Shown here piece by piece: positions 17,782 through 27,000 of a stretch of 50,411 nucleotides of DNA. The notes below the pieces were generated by a model. The model ran no database searches and was not told the origin of the DNA. It saw nothing but the letters and a program-made list of their open reading frames with translations. Origin of the DNA: Pontiellaceae bacterium (GTDB lineage Bacteria > Verrucomicrobiota > Kiritimatiellia > Kiritimatiellales > Pontiellaceae); contig JAFGWS010000017.1 in assembly GCA_016937035.1 (NCBI GenBank), forward strand, positions 1-50,411, given 5' to 3'. A program made the translations under genes and the position numbers. Position 1 is the first letter of the stretch. Each line of letters starts with the position of its first letter.

Positions 17782-18407
17782 TTTGCGTCCCCCTGAATCT
17801 TGAATTCAGAAGCAGCCGAAGCACCGGTGCCGGCCCGGGTCACAAGGGGGCCGTTCTGCCCGATATCCGAAAAAGAATCGCCGAGCACGGTATTGCCCTG
17901 AAGATCCACCAGAAATTCAGTCATACATTCGCTCGCCTTGTCTCTTTCTTCCCGAATAAGGCCCCCGATCTGCAGCTGACTTTTCAACGCCATCTCCTGA
18001 GGTTTCGTGAAAGCGGAACGCATGGTTCTGTCTAATGTCACACCAAGACTCAACTGTTTGAGTTCCACACGCTCGGGGACGATATCGCGAATCTCTTCCA
18101 GCAAATCCTCCATTGGAAGACGCGATTTCTGCCAAGCCTCAAAAAGTTCAAGCAACTGACGATTTTCATCCAACTCTTTTGCTCTCTCGTCAAATACCGC
18201 CAACGAAGGCTGAAGTCGTTCCCATTCAGCCCGCTTGGTTTCAAGGTCATCCTTTAAACTGCCGAGCTGCACCATTTTGGTGGCGGCAATGACTGCAATC
18301 AGCAAAACGGGTGTTACCAAAGCACAAATGAAGGCAAACCTCCGACTGACGGGTCCCTGATGCCGGCGTTCGCTCTTATCCAGCAAATTTACGCGTGGAG
18401 CATTCAT
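17778..18407 (-). CDS. PilN-like inner-membrane assembly protein
   Basis: The 209 residues begin with a conserved-looking NAPRVNLLDKSERR cytoplasmic peptide of the kind by which PilN contacts PilM. A membrane segment (~24-44, FAFICALVTPVLLIAVIAAT), a coiled coil, and a small alpha-beta domain follow. It overlaps its neighbours on both sides by four bases. The NLL motif and its location between the pilM- and pilO-like genes are the main support. Confidence 0.77.
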   Translation of the reverse strand: MNAPRVNLLDKSERRHQGPVSRRFAFICALVTPVLLIAVIAATKMVQLGSLKDDLETKRAEWERLQPSLAVFDERAKELDENRQLLELFEAWQKSRLPMEDLLEEIRDIVPERVELKQLSLGVTLDRTMRSAFTKPQEMALKSQLQIGGLIREERDKASECMTEFLVDLQGNTVLGDSFSDIGQNGPLVTRAGTGASAASEFKIQGDAK

Positions 18408-19441
18408 GATTCCATTAACCCTCCTAATGCGGCCCCAATCGCGGCAGTAAATCGGGTTGCCTGATCCTGCAGCTCACGCGGCATCACGTCCGCAGAGGAA
18501 AGCTGAATATTCTCCAACGGACTCCAGACATGCGCTGAAGTATTGAGGCGCTGTTCGATTTCCTGCGGCCAGAATGAGAACAAACTCAGCCCGCCGGACA
18601 GATAGGTTTTTGTAATTTTACAATTTTCGTGACGCTCCACAAAATCCTTTGAGACTGAAAGCTGCTTAATGAATGCCTCTTGCACGCCCGCAAGAGAGGA
18701 TGAAATATTTATGGATCGGTCTTTCAAAATAGTCGCGGCCAACTCAGCATCAACGCCCAAATCCTTGATCAATCGTTCCCGCAACGTCCTAAGCCCAAAG
18801 TTATGCTTCCCGACCAGAAACACCTCATCCCTGTTGAGAAAAGCGAAGGTACTTATATTTTCGCCAACCTCAATCAAGCAAACCACTTCATTTTGACACT
18901 CAGCGCCTCGCGCATGTAGAAATGCAGATATCGCAGCAAGGCCCGAAACCTCCAGTGAAGCCGGAGCAGGCGGACCCGCTGAAAACATACTGAGAAAACA
19001 ATCAACGTCCGCCTTCGGAACAGCAACTCCGAGCAGGGTGGAATCCTGACGCCCCTTCCCCTGCTGGAGCAGGGTAGACGCCACACGAAAATCGCTCTTC
19101 ACACTGAGCAGTTCCCGCAGTTTATCATCGGAAGGCTCGGTCTCACCGGCCCGAAGCGGCGTATGAAGAACCCGGATAGCCGCGTTTTTCCCGCTGTAAC
19201 TTAGACACCCATAGTACGCATTCATTTTGCGGGGCAGTTCCGGACGCACAGCGGCAGACAAATCAACCGGCGGCAAAAGCGCGGCACCCATTAGTGTTAC
19301 TGAATCTCCGGAACGCTTCAGCCGCACAATCTTAGTGGCCGTACTGGCAAAGTCGACTCCCAGAAAAATGTTACACTTCCGCTGAACCCGTTTCTTTAAT
19401 GCAGCATTCTCCCCTTCAGATTTTCGAGTCTTCCCTAACAT
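18404..19441 (-). CDS. PilM-like actin-fold ATPase
   Basis: The 345 residues contain an actin-like phosphate-1 motif near residue 30 (FLGVDFASTATKIVRL) and later segments VCLIEVGENISTFAFLNRDEVFLV and KTYLSGGLSLFSFWP, in the order expected for PilM/FtsA-type proteins. PilM is the cytoplasmic base of the PilMNOP inner-membrane complex. GspL's cytoplasmic domain has the same fold, so a GspL-like split is also possible. A GGGGAT-type ribosome binding site precedes the ATG. The C-terminal part (RFTAAIGAALGGL) is typical of the family. Confidence 0.82.
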   Translation of the reverse strand: MLGKTRKSEGENAALKKRVQRKCNIFLGVDFASTATKIVRLKRSGDSVTLMGAALLPPVDLSAAVRPELPRKMNAYYGCLSYSGKNAAIRVLHTPLRAGETEPSDDKLRELLSVKSDFRVASTLLQQGKGRQDSTLLGVAVPKADVDCFLSMFSAGPPAPASLEVSGLAAISAFLHARGAECQNEVVCLIEVGENISTFAFLNRDEVFLVGKHNFGLRTLRERLIKDLGVDAELAATILKDRSINISSSLAGVQEAFIKQLSVSKDFVERHENCKITKTYLSGGLSLFSFWPQEIEQRLNTSAHVWSPLENIQLSSADVMPRELQDQATRFTAAIGAALGGLMES

Positions 19442-19609
19442 TTAAATCCCCAAAACACCTCTTATAAATCCGATACGGCCAAACCGTGTAATCCTTATAA
19501 CGCCAACCCAAGCCACACTTTGCCAAATATCCTGACTGAAATAAAAGATATATCTTCTGTAAAATCAGTAGTATCAACACCAAAAGAAGTCAACCATCCA
19601 ATGCCATGA

Positions 19610-20455
19610 CTACGCTACAGCATTCCCTCCCCCGTCTGCTCCGTTTATCCCTTTTGACCGAATTCGATCCAAGGCCAGATCATAATCCGACGGTTCCACC
19701 AAAAAAGTATGACAACGCTGCCCACTCTCCGTCTCAATCTCCTCTTCCAATCGATGATTAAAAGGATTCAGTACAGCAACCAGCAGATCTTTTCCCAGCC
19801 GGCCAAAAACAAAAGCGCCCTTGTGGGCTCGATATTTGTGCGGCAGAATTCCGATCACATCCCCGGAAACTTCAAAATTCGATAAACTAATGCACGGAAC
19901 CCCTGAACGAGCCGAAAGATAATTCATAATACGGTTCATTTGAGCAAAACCGCTGTCATTTAAAACATGCAACACACTGCAGGGAACCTCCATCTCTCTT
20001 CCGGAAACATCCATGAGATCATGAAGGACACTCAAATATTCTTCTTGATCAAGCTGTCCTTCTTCATAGAGCCTCCACACCAGCGCAAATTCATCGCCGA
20101 GATCCTGCTCGCCCGGAAGATCAACGGTCTCTTCCCGAAGTTCACCTTCCTCGAGACTCTCATAAACCTCCATCCGCTCCAGCAGAAAGGAAACGGCACC
20201 CGGATTCTTGTCAGCATAATCTTTAAGCTCATTACGAATATAACCAAACGCGTCCGTATCGCGGTCTTCTATACTCACATCGACGAGTCGCTTCAGATAC
20301 GCAAAGGCATTGTCGTCATCCCCCGCATTACGATAAGCCTTATAGATCGCCTCCATGGCCTCTATATCGTGGGGCATGACCTCAAGAATCTGCTTCAGCA
20401 TCGAAATGCTGTGCATCACCTTTTGATCCAGTGCATTTTCCGTTTCGTCGATCAT
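19610..20455 (-). CDS. Stand-alone GspE/MshE N-terminal-domain-like protein with helical N-terminus
   Basis: The 281 residues start with TPR-like helices (ILEVMPHDIEAMEAIYKAYRNAGDDDNAFAYLKRL). After a region of unclear fold, the last ~100 residues resemble the T2SSE_N (MshEN) domain: SGVPCISLSNFEVSGDVIGILPHKYR, GKDLLVAVLNPFN, LVEPSDYDLALDRI. In normal type II secretion or pilus ATPases this domain precedes a P-loop motor; here the protein ends after it and has no Walker A. A regulatory or docking role is inferred. The start at 20455 follows AAGGAGATGACCGG; a longer frame to 20491 lacks this signal. It is the first gene of the secretin operon. Confidence 0.72.
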   Translation of the reverse strand: MIDETENALDQKVMHSISMLKQILEVMPHDIEAMEAIYKAYRNAGDDDNAFAYLKRLVDVSIEDRDTDAFGYIRNELKDYADKNPGAVSFLLERMEVYESLEEGELREETVDLPGEQDLGDEFALVWRLYEEGQLDQEEYLSVLHDLMDVSGREMEVPCSVLHVLNDSGFAQMNRIMNYLSARSGVPCISLSNFEVSGDVIGILPHKYRAHKGAFVFGRLGKDLLVAVLNPFNHRLEEEIETESGQRCHTFLVEPSDYDLALDRIRSKGINGADGGGNAVA

Positions 20456-20632
20456 CCGGTCATCTCCTTGATGGAAAGTTTTAGAGCACAAACCAAGCCA
20501 AATACCATGGTGCTTTCCCTATCTCTCCATGTCGAGAGAATCCATCACAAAATCTAAAGTCCGGCGGTTCAAATAAGTGGATTTCAAAAAGACCATTTCA
20601 AAATGCAGTATCCCGCCGGCACGCAAAACAGT

Positions 20633-21049
20633 TTACTCGCCGATAATTTTAACCAAAGCGCGTTTTTGGCGCTTCCCATCGAGTTCATAATAAAAAATCT
20701 GTTCCCACGGGCCAAAGTCAAGTTGCCCATGGGTTACGGCAACCACCACCTCCCGCCCCATAATCGTACGTTTAAGATGCGCATCGGCATTGTCTTCACA
20801 CCCATTATGCGCATACTGGCTATACGGCTTTTCCGGAGCAAGCTTTTCCAGCCAGCGTTCATAATCTGCATGCAGTCCGCTTTCATTATCGTTAATAAAA
20901 ACCGAGGCGGTAATATGCATGGCGTTCACCAGACAGAGCCCCTCTTTGATCCCGGACTCCCGTAGGCATTCCTCAATTTGAGGGGTAATATGAATAATCT
21001 GACGTCGACTCCGCGCCTCAAACCACAGCTCTTTTCGATATGATTTCAT
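20633..21049 (-). CDS. YjbQ family protein (UPF0047)
   Basis: The 138 residues are full length for the family, with signatures [59 protein letters not shown] and RALVKIIGE. Members form trimers with a metal-like site of conserved His residues. Some have weak thiamine-phosphate synthase activity, but the physiological role is unsettled. It lies downstream of lpxC on the same strand, separated by a 7-bp repeat element. Confidence 0.92.
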   Translation of the reverse strand: MKSYRKELWFEARSRRQIIHITPQIEECLRESGIKEGLCLVNAMHITASVFINDNESGLHADYERWLEKLAPEKPYSQYAHNGCEDNADAHLKRTIMGREVVVAVTHGQLDFGPWEQIFYYELDGKRQKRALVKIIGE

Positions 21050-21065
21050 CTCAGCTTCGTCTCCA

Positions 21066-21180
21066 TTTTTGATTTTTGATTGATGATTTTTAATTTACGG
21101 GTCTGCGACAGCCTTTTCGCCCAAGAGGGAGGCAACCCCCGCCAACAAATCAAAAATCTAAATTCGCAAATCACAAATCG
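21066..21180. repeat. Inverted pair of 7-bp-periodic tracts between lpxC and yjbQ
   Basis: The left tract (21066-21096) reads TTTTTGA, TTTTTGA, TTGATGA, TTTTTAA. The right tract (21146-21180) reads as heptamers AAATCAA, AAATCTA, AATTCGC, AAATCAC, AAATCGT. The arms are inverted relative to each other around a ~50-base core. The right arm runs over the lpxC stop codon. Confidence 0.7.
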
Positions 21181-22202
21181 TTAAGCGGAACCAGCACCTG
21201 ATTCAAATAAAGCTGTCTCACCAGCTCACAGTCCAGCCGATGTCCGGCTTTGTAGGACTTAATCCGCCCCACAAACCGACCGTTATGGATCAACGCAATC
21301 GCCGCCAGCAGATCCAGTACGGAGCGATGCCACGCCGCTTCCAGTGCTTTGCCCTCGTGCACAAGACGCGGTTCGTTAATATACCGTTTTTTACCGGCAA
21401 TCGACACATTGGTTTTGTTATAGCCCAAGTTTCGCACGTCTGCAAAAATTCGTCCGATCGTTTTGCAGTAGAGCACCTTTCCGTAGGACGTATTGGTTCG
21501 CGCAACCGAAGCCATACGCGTCAACTCCTCCGTCACCGGAAAGAGAATCCGCTGCTGCCCGATCGCGGTATTAAAGTTTACCGCGCAATCGACCGTCAGC
21601 GTCGGATTATCCAAATCCTCCGGAGGAGCCAGCGTTACAAAATCGCCATAGGTTCCCCCCACCGTCACCGGCTCTTTCACCGTCACATAATTGATTGGCT
21701 GATCCGTCTCCACGCGACCGCAGCGATCAAAAGCCTCCACCAAATCGAGACTGCCCTGATCAAACAACGGCGGATCGCCCGAATCGAGTTTGACCATCAC
21801 GTTATCGAACCCGAGCCCCATCCGCAGCGCAATAATGTGCTCGACCATACGCACATAATTGTGAGGATTCCCGCTCCGCAGTACAATATTGCTCACAATC
21901 TGCCCGGTCGTCCAGACATTGGCAATACTCACCCGAATCGGCAGTGTTCCCTGCAGATCGACGCGATCCAGCCACCAGCCGTTCATATCCGTAGGTTCCA
22001 GTGTGATCGTCCGCATCGCCTTACCCATAAAGGTTCCGGGACCGGAGATGGAAGCCGTATTCGCCAACGTGGTTTGGTATTTCCGCAGAGAAACTGTCGG
22101 AGTTCCGCTCAGGTCCCAATCCACCGCCTGATGGTTCATTGCGTCATACGAAGCCTTAATCGCCTCGCCGTCGCCCATTAAAATTGTTCCGGGATGAATC
22201 AT
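21171..22202 (-). CDS. lpxC: LpxC-like UDP-3-O-acyl-GlcNAc deacetylase, divergent
   Basis: LpxC carries out the committed step of lipid A synthesis, a Zn-dependent deacetylation. The 343 residues show both LpxC halves: YQTTLANTASISGPGTFMGK (normally SGVGLHSG), the catalytic Glu-His pair in VEHIIAL, and the distal KSYKAGHRLD His. The central Zn site differs: the usual HKxxD element reads WHRSVLDLLAAI, so His is five rather than four residues before the Asp and the following GD is lost. There is also a ~40-residue N-terminal extension. It may be a divergent true LpxC or a paralogue. The gene is divergent from murJ. No strong ribosome binding site is seen, so the start is provisional. Confidence 0.72.
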   Translation of the reverse strand: MIHPGTILMGDGEAIKASYDAMNHQAVDWDLSGTPTVSLRKYQTTLANTASISGPGTFMGKAMRTITLEPTDMNGWWLDRVDLQGTLPIRVSIANVWTTGQIVSNIVLRSGNPHNYVRMVEHIIALRMGLGFDNVMVKLDSGDPPLFDQGSLDLVEAFDRCGRVETDQPINYVTVKEPVTVGGTYGDFVTLAPPEDLDNPTLTVDCAVNFNTAIGQQRILFPVTEELTRMASVARTNTSYGKVLYCKTIGRIFADVRNLGYNKTNVSIAGKKRYINEPRLVHEGKALEAAWHRSVLDLLAAIALIHNGRFVGRIKSYKAGHRLDCELVRQLYLNQVLVPLNDL

Positions 22203-22223
22203 ATTAATCGAATCCGTTCTGCT

Positions 22224-22252
22224 TTGATCTGTAGGTTTATATGTCCTATCTT
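22224..22252 (+). promoter_or_regulatory. Possible sigma-70 promoter for murJ
   Basis: TTGATC and TATCTT are spaced by 17 bases, about 45 bases before the murJ start, in the 93-base divergent gap with lpxC. The match to consensus is moderate. Confidence 0.35.
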
Positions 22253-22295
22253 TACTGGCTTTGCGACATCAACGCAAACAAAACGAGGGGGACTA

Positions 22296-23870
22296 TTGAA
22301 AGAGGAGAAAGTCATACGCTCTGCCGGCGTGGTCGGAGGCTTTACGCTTCTGAGCCGCGGCCTCGGTATGATTCGCGATGTTATCATCGGCTATTACTTT
22401 GGCACCTCGCTTGTCGCCTCTGCCTTCTTTGTGGCCTTCACCATTCCCAATCTGTTCCGGCGCCTCTTCGGCGAAGGAGCACTCTCCGCCGCATTCATTC
22501 CGATATTCATCGAAACCCGTTCCAAAGAGGGTGAAAATGCCGCATGGGAGATGGCTTCCAAAGTCGTCACCATGATCGCTGCCCTGCTCTCCACCATTGC
22601 GATCGTTGGAATGATTCTCTTTTCGTTTGCCGCGAGACTGAACGGGATTCCCGAAAAATGGGCGGTCACGATGGAGCTTGCGTGCATCATGTTTCCCTAC
22701 GTCATTTTCATCTGCCTCGCCGCACTGTTCATGGCTGTGCTCAATTCATACAAACACTTTTCCACCTCGGCCTTTGCGCCATGTCTGCTCAATCTCATCC
22801 TGATCATCGCCATGCTGGCGATCTTTCCGATCATCGGCACCAACGACTTCGACCGCGCCCACGTACTGGCTTGGGCGGTCCTCGTCGCAGGCGTTGCACA
22901 GATGTTCATCCAGCTCCCCGCACTCAAACGCTTCGGCTGCCCCTTCCGCTTTTCCAGCCATTGGAACGACCCGCGTATCCGCAAAATGCTGCTGCTCATG
23001 GGACCCGCCGCGCTCGGCATGGCCGTCACCCAATTTAATGTACTGATCGACCGCTTCCTCGCCCTTTGGATCGGCGACTGGGCCCCCGCCGCACTGTTCT
23101 ACAGCGAGCGCATGATTTATTTCCCGCTCGGCATCATTGCCACCGCCATGGGCACGGTCCTTCTTCCCACCTTTTCCTCGCATGCCGCCCAAGGCGACCA
23201 CACCTCCATGGCCCGCACCCTCTCCCACTCCATGCACCACATGCTCTTCATCATGATGCCCGCTGCACTCGGCCTGCTCGTGCTCGCCCCCGACATTCTG
23301 CGCACCATTTTTGAATGGAAAGGCAACTTCAACGCCCAATCCACCCTGCTCAGCGCGCGCGCCCTCGCCTTCTACGCTCCCGGCCTTGTCGTCTTCAGCG
23401 CCGCCAAACTGCTTGTCCCCGCCTTCTACGCCCTGCAGGACACCAAAACGCCCGTCCGCATCGGCATCGGCGTGGTCCTGCTCAACATCACACTGAACAT
23501 CACCTTCATCCTCACCTTCCCGCTCTACTGGAAACACGCCGGCATGGCGCTCGCCACCGTACTCGCTGAAGCCGCCGGAATGATCATGCTCGGCATACTG
23601 CTTGCGCGGCGCATTCAAGGCATTGACTGGAAAAAAACTGCACAAACCGCCGCGCGTTCATTTGCCTGCGCACTTGTCATGGCCGCCGCCGCATGGGGTA
23701 CCGCCCACACCGTCGCACCGCTCCTCAACGCCAACCTTCCCGTAAAAATCGCACAGGTCACCGCACTCACTGCAGCCGTCGGAGCCGGAGCACTCGTCTA
23801 TCTCCTGCTCTCGCTCCTCCTCCGCGCCCCCGAACTGCGCGAAATCAAATCCGCCCTCCGACGGAAATAA
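22296..23870 (+). CDS. murJ: Lipid II flippase MurJ (MviN)
   Basis: MurJ flips lipid-linked peptidoglycan precursor across the inner membrane. The 524 residues show the family opening GFTLLSRGLGMIRDVIIGYYFG and FFVAFTIPNLFRRLFGEGALSAAFIPIF, then about 13-14 hydrophobic helices. I choose the TTG at 22296 because GAGGGG lies five bases upstream and the protein then starts at the usual point. The frame is open back to 22194, but that extension overlaps the lpxC start and looks unrelated. The C-terminal half is notably rich in C-ending codons. Confidence 0.92.
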   Translation: MKEEKVIRSAGVVGGFTLLSRGLGMIRDVIIGYYFGTSLVASAFFVAFTIPNLFRRLFGEGALSAAFIPIFIETRSKEGENAAWEMASKVVTMIAALLSTIAIVGMILFSFAARLNGIPEKWAVTMELACIMFPYVIFICLAALFMAVLNSYKHFSTSAFAPCLLNLILIIAMLAIFPIIGTNDFDRAHVLAWAVLVAGVAQMFIQLPALKRFGCPFRFSSHWNDPRIRKMLLLMGPAALGMAVTQFNVLIDRFLALWIGDWAPAALFYSERMIYFPLGIIATAMGTVLLPTFSSHAAQGDHTSMARTLSHSMHHMLFIMMPAALGLLVLAPDILRTIFEWKGNFNAQSTLLSARALAFYAPGLVVFSAAKLLVPAFYALQDTKTPVRIGIGVVLLNITLNITFILTFPLYWKHAGMALATVLAEAAGMIMLGILLARRIQGIDWKKTAQTAARSFACALVMAAAAWGTAHTVAPLLNANLPVKIAQVTALTAAVGAGALVYLLLSLLLRAPELREIKSALRRK

Positions 23871-24052
23871 TGATCATCCCGAATTGGGTGTGCAGCGGCT
23901 TTGTCGTTATCAAAATCTCACAAGATCCCTCTGTATCAGCATGGGTTCAAGAGGCTTTTAGGTTGCAAAAACAGTTGATCCTTGGAGAATATGTCCTGAT
24001 TTGACTGCCGGCAGTACAAAGAAGCACACGGCCGTCGCGGGGAGTGAAAAAT

Positions 24053-27000
24053 ATGAACCCATCAGGAATAAGAGATAATCATCATCGCGGAAATACCGGA
24101 GAATTTCTCAAAGAAAAGATTCGTTCCGAATCAAAACTCTCGTTTGTCTCCGCCTATTTTACAATTTATGCATACCACTCCCTGATGAATCAGTTGGATT
24201 CAATTCGCTCGCTGCGGTTTTTGTTTGGCGAGCCAAGATTTATCCAATCCCTGGACCCGGATAAGACGGACAGGAAAGCCTTCGATATCGAGGATTCCCG
24301 GCTTCAGCTCAAAAACAGGCTGGAACAGCGGTGCATTGCCGCCGATTGTGCGGATTGGATCCGACGCAAGGTGGAGATCCGCTCGGTAAAATATCCCGGC
24401 TTCCTTCATGGCAAGATGTACCATGTGGACAACGATGGCGTCCAGGAAGCCTTGCTGGGCAGCTCCAATTTTACAGTCGGCGGACTGGGGCTTGGGAACG
24501 GCGGACGCAACAACATTGAACTGAATCTTGTGGTGAATGACGACCGCGACCGGCGCGACCTGCGGGCATGGTTTGATGAAATATGGGATGATCCGTCCGT
24601 TGTGGAAGACGTTAAGGCCGAGGTGCTGGCTTATCTGGAACAACTCTACGCCAACCATTCCCCCGAGTTCATCTATTTCAAAACGCTTTACCACCTGTTC
24701 GAGGAGTATCTCAAGGAAGCCGACAAAGGCGGACTGCTCGACGAAAAGACCGGCTTTTTCGAAACCGATGTCTGGAACATGCTCTACGACTTCCAGAAGG
24801 ATGGCGTGAAGGGCGCAATCAACAAAATCCTGAAGCACAACGGCTGCATCATTGCCGACAGCGTCGGCCTCGGAAAAACCTTCGAGGCGCTGGCGGTCAT
24901 CAAATATTTTGAGCTGCTGAACAAGAACGTGCTGGTGCTCTGCCCGAAAAAGCTGGAGGACAACTGGCAGGTCTACCGCAACCTCGACCGCCGCAACCCG
25001 CTGCTCAAAGATCGTTTCGCCTTCAATGTGATGGCACACACCGATCTGGGGCGCGACAAGTTTTCAACGCACCTCTGGGGCAACTATGATTTGGTCGTGA
25101 TCGACGAATCCCACAACTTCCGCAACAACGCATCGGGCAAGAAGAACGACGATGGAACCCGCCGCCGGTCCCGGTATGAAATCCTGATGCAGGATGTGCT
25201 GCAAAGCGGCGTGGACACCAAGGTGCTGCTGCTCTCCGCTACACCGGTCAACACCAACCTCAAGGATTTGCGTAACCAGTTCTACCTGGTCACGCAGAAC
25301 GACGATCGGGCGTTTCACGATTCGCTCGACATCTTCAGCATTGCGCAGGTGATGAAAAATGCGCAATCGCATTTCACCAACTGGGCCGATTCGAAAAAAA
25401 CGCCGGACCGCAAGGTCTCCCGCCTACTGGACATGCTCGACTCCGCCTTCTTCAAGCTGATGGACGAACTCACCATCGCCCGCTCGCGCAAGCACATTGT
25501 CAGCTACTACGGCACCAAGGGAATGGGCGAATTCCCCAAGCGCATGAAACCGTTGGCCCGCTCCACCGTCACCGACCTCAAGGGCTATTTCCCGACCTAC
25601 GACGAACTCAACGACGCCATCAACGGCTACAAGCTGACCATCTTCAACCCGTCGACCTATGTGCAGGATGCATTCATCAACGAATACCTGAAGCCCGGCC
25701 AGCAGCTGCTCTTCAACGACCAGAAAAAGCGCGAATCCTACCTCATCGGCATGATGCGCGTGAACTATCTCAAGCGCCTCGAAAGTTCCGTGCACAGCTT
25801 CCAGGTTTCCATCGAACGTACGATTCAGAAAATCAAAGGATTGCTGGACAAGATCGACCGCTTTGAGGCGAACTTGGAGGAATACACTGAGCCTGAACTG
25901 TTCAAGGGCGAAGAGGAGGACGAGGAGCTGGCCGAACTGATGGAACGGCTGACGGTCGGGAAAAAACTGGTCATCAAGCTGGAGCACATCCGCCGCGAAG
26001 AGTGGAAGAAAGATCTTAAAAAAGATCTGAAGCAGCTCATTGCCATCCACGAAAAGGCGGCAGCAGTCAATCCGGACCGCGATGCAAAACTTCAGGAGCT
26101 GAAAGCGCTGATTGCCGAAAAGGCGCACAATCCGATCAATGACGGGAACCGCAAGGTGCTGGTCTTTACCGCTTTTTCCGATACGGCGGACTATCTCTAC
26201 GACAACCTTGCCGACTGGATTCGCAAGGAACTGGGACTGCACATCGCCCTGGTTTCCGGCTCCGAGGAGAATAAAACCACCTTCGCGCCCAAAGGTTTTT
26301 CGCGGCAGACCGATTTCATCTCCATCCTCACCAACTTTTCCCCGCGCTCCAAGCACCGCGAAAAAATGCCCCAAATGCCGCAGGAAGGAGAGATCGATAT
26401 CCTGATTGCCACCGACTGTATTTCCGAGGGACAAAACCTCCAGGACTGCGACTATCTGGTCAACTACGACATCCACTGGAACCCGGTGCGCATTATCCAG
26501 CGCTTTGGGCGCATCGACCGCCTCGGCAGCGTCAACAAGCAGATCCAGCTCGTCAACTTCTGGCCGACGGAAGACCTGAACAAATACCTCAACCTCAAGG
26601 ATCGCGTCGAAGCCCGCATGGCGCTCGTCGACATCGCCGCGACCGGCACCGACGACCTGCTTAATCCCGACCAGATCAAGGATCTCGTGACCGAAGAGCT
26701 GAGCTATCGCGAAAAGCAGCTCCTGCGCCTGAAGGACGAGGTGATCGACCTCGAAGAGATGGACGACAACGTATCGCTCAGCGAATTCACCCTCGACGAT
26801 TTCCGCATCGAGCTGATGAACTTTCTCGAAAACAACCGCAAGCTTCTGGCCGATGCACCGCTCGGCCTGTATGGATTGGTGCCGACGCTCGATGCCGCAA
26901 AGGATCCGAATCTCTTCGACCAAGGCTGGCACGAGATCGTCAAGCCGGGCGTCATCTTCTGCCTGCGCCACAAGAATCCGCCGCAGGAGGAAAAACGCTC

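Noticed and set aside
22746..23645. A 299-codon - strand frame rich in Gly, Glu and His
   Set aside because: It is antisense to murJ; composition is explained by C-ending codons of the membrane protein.
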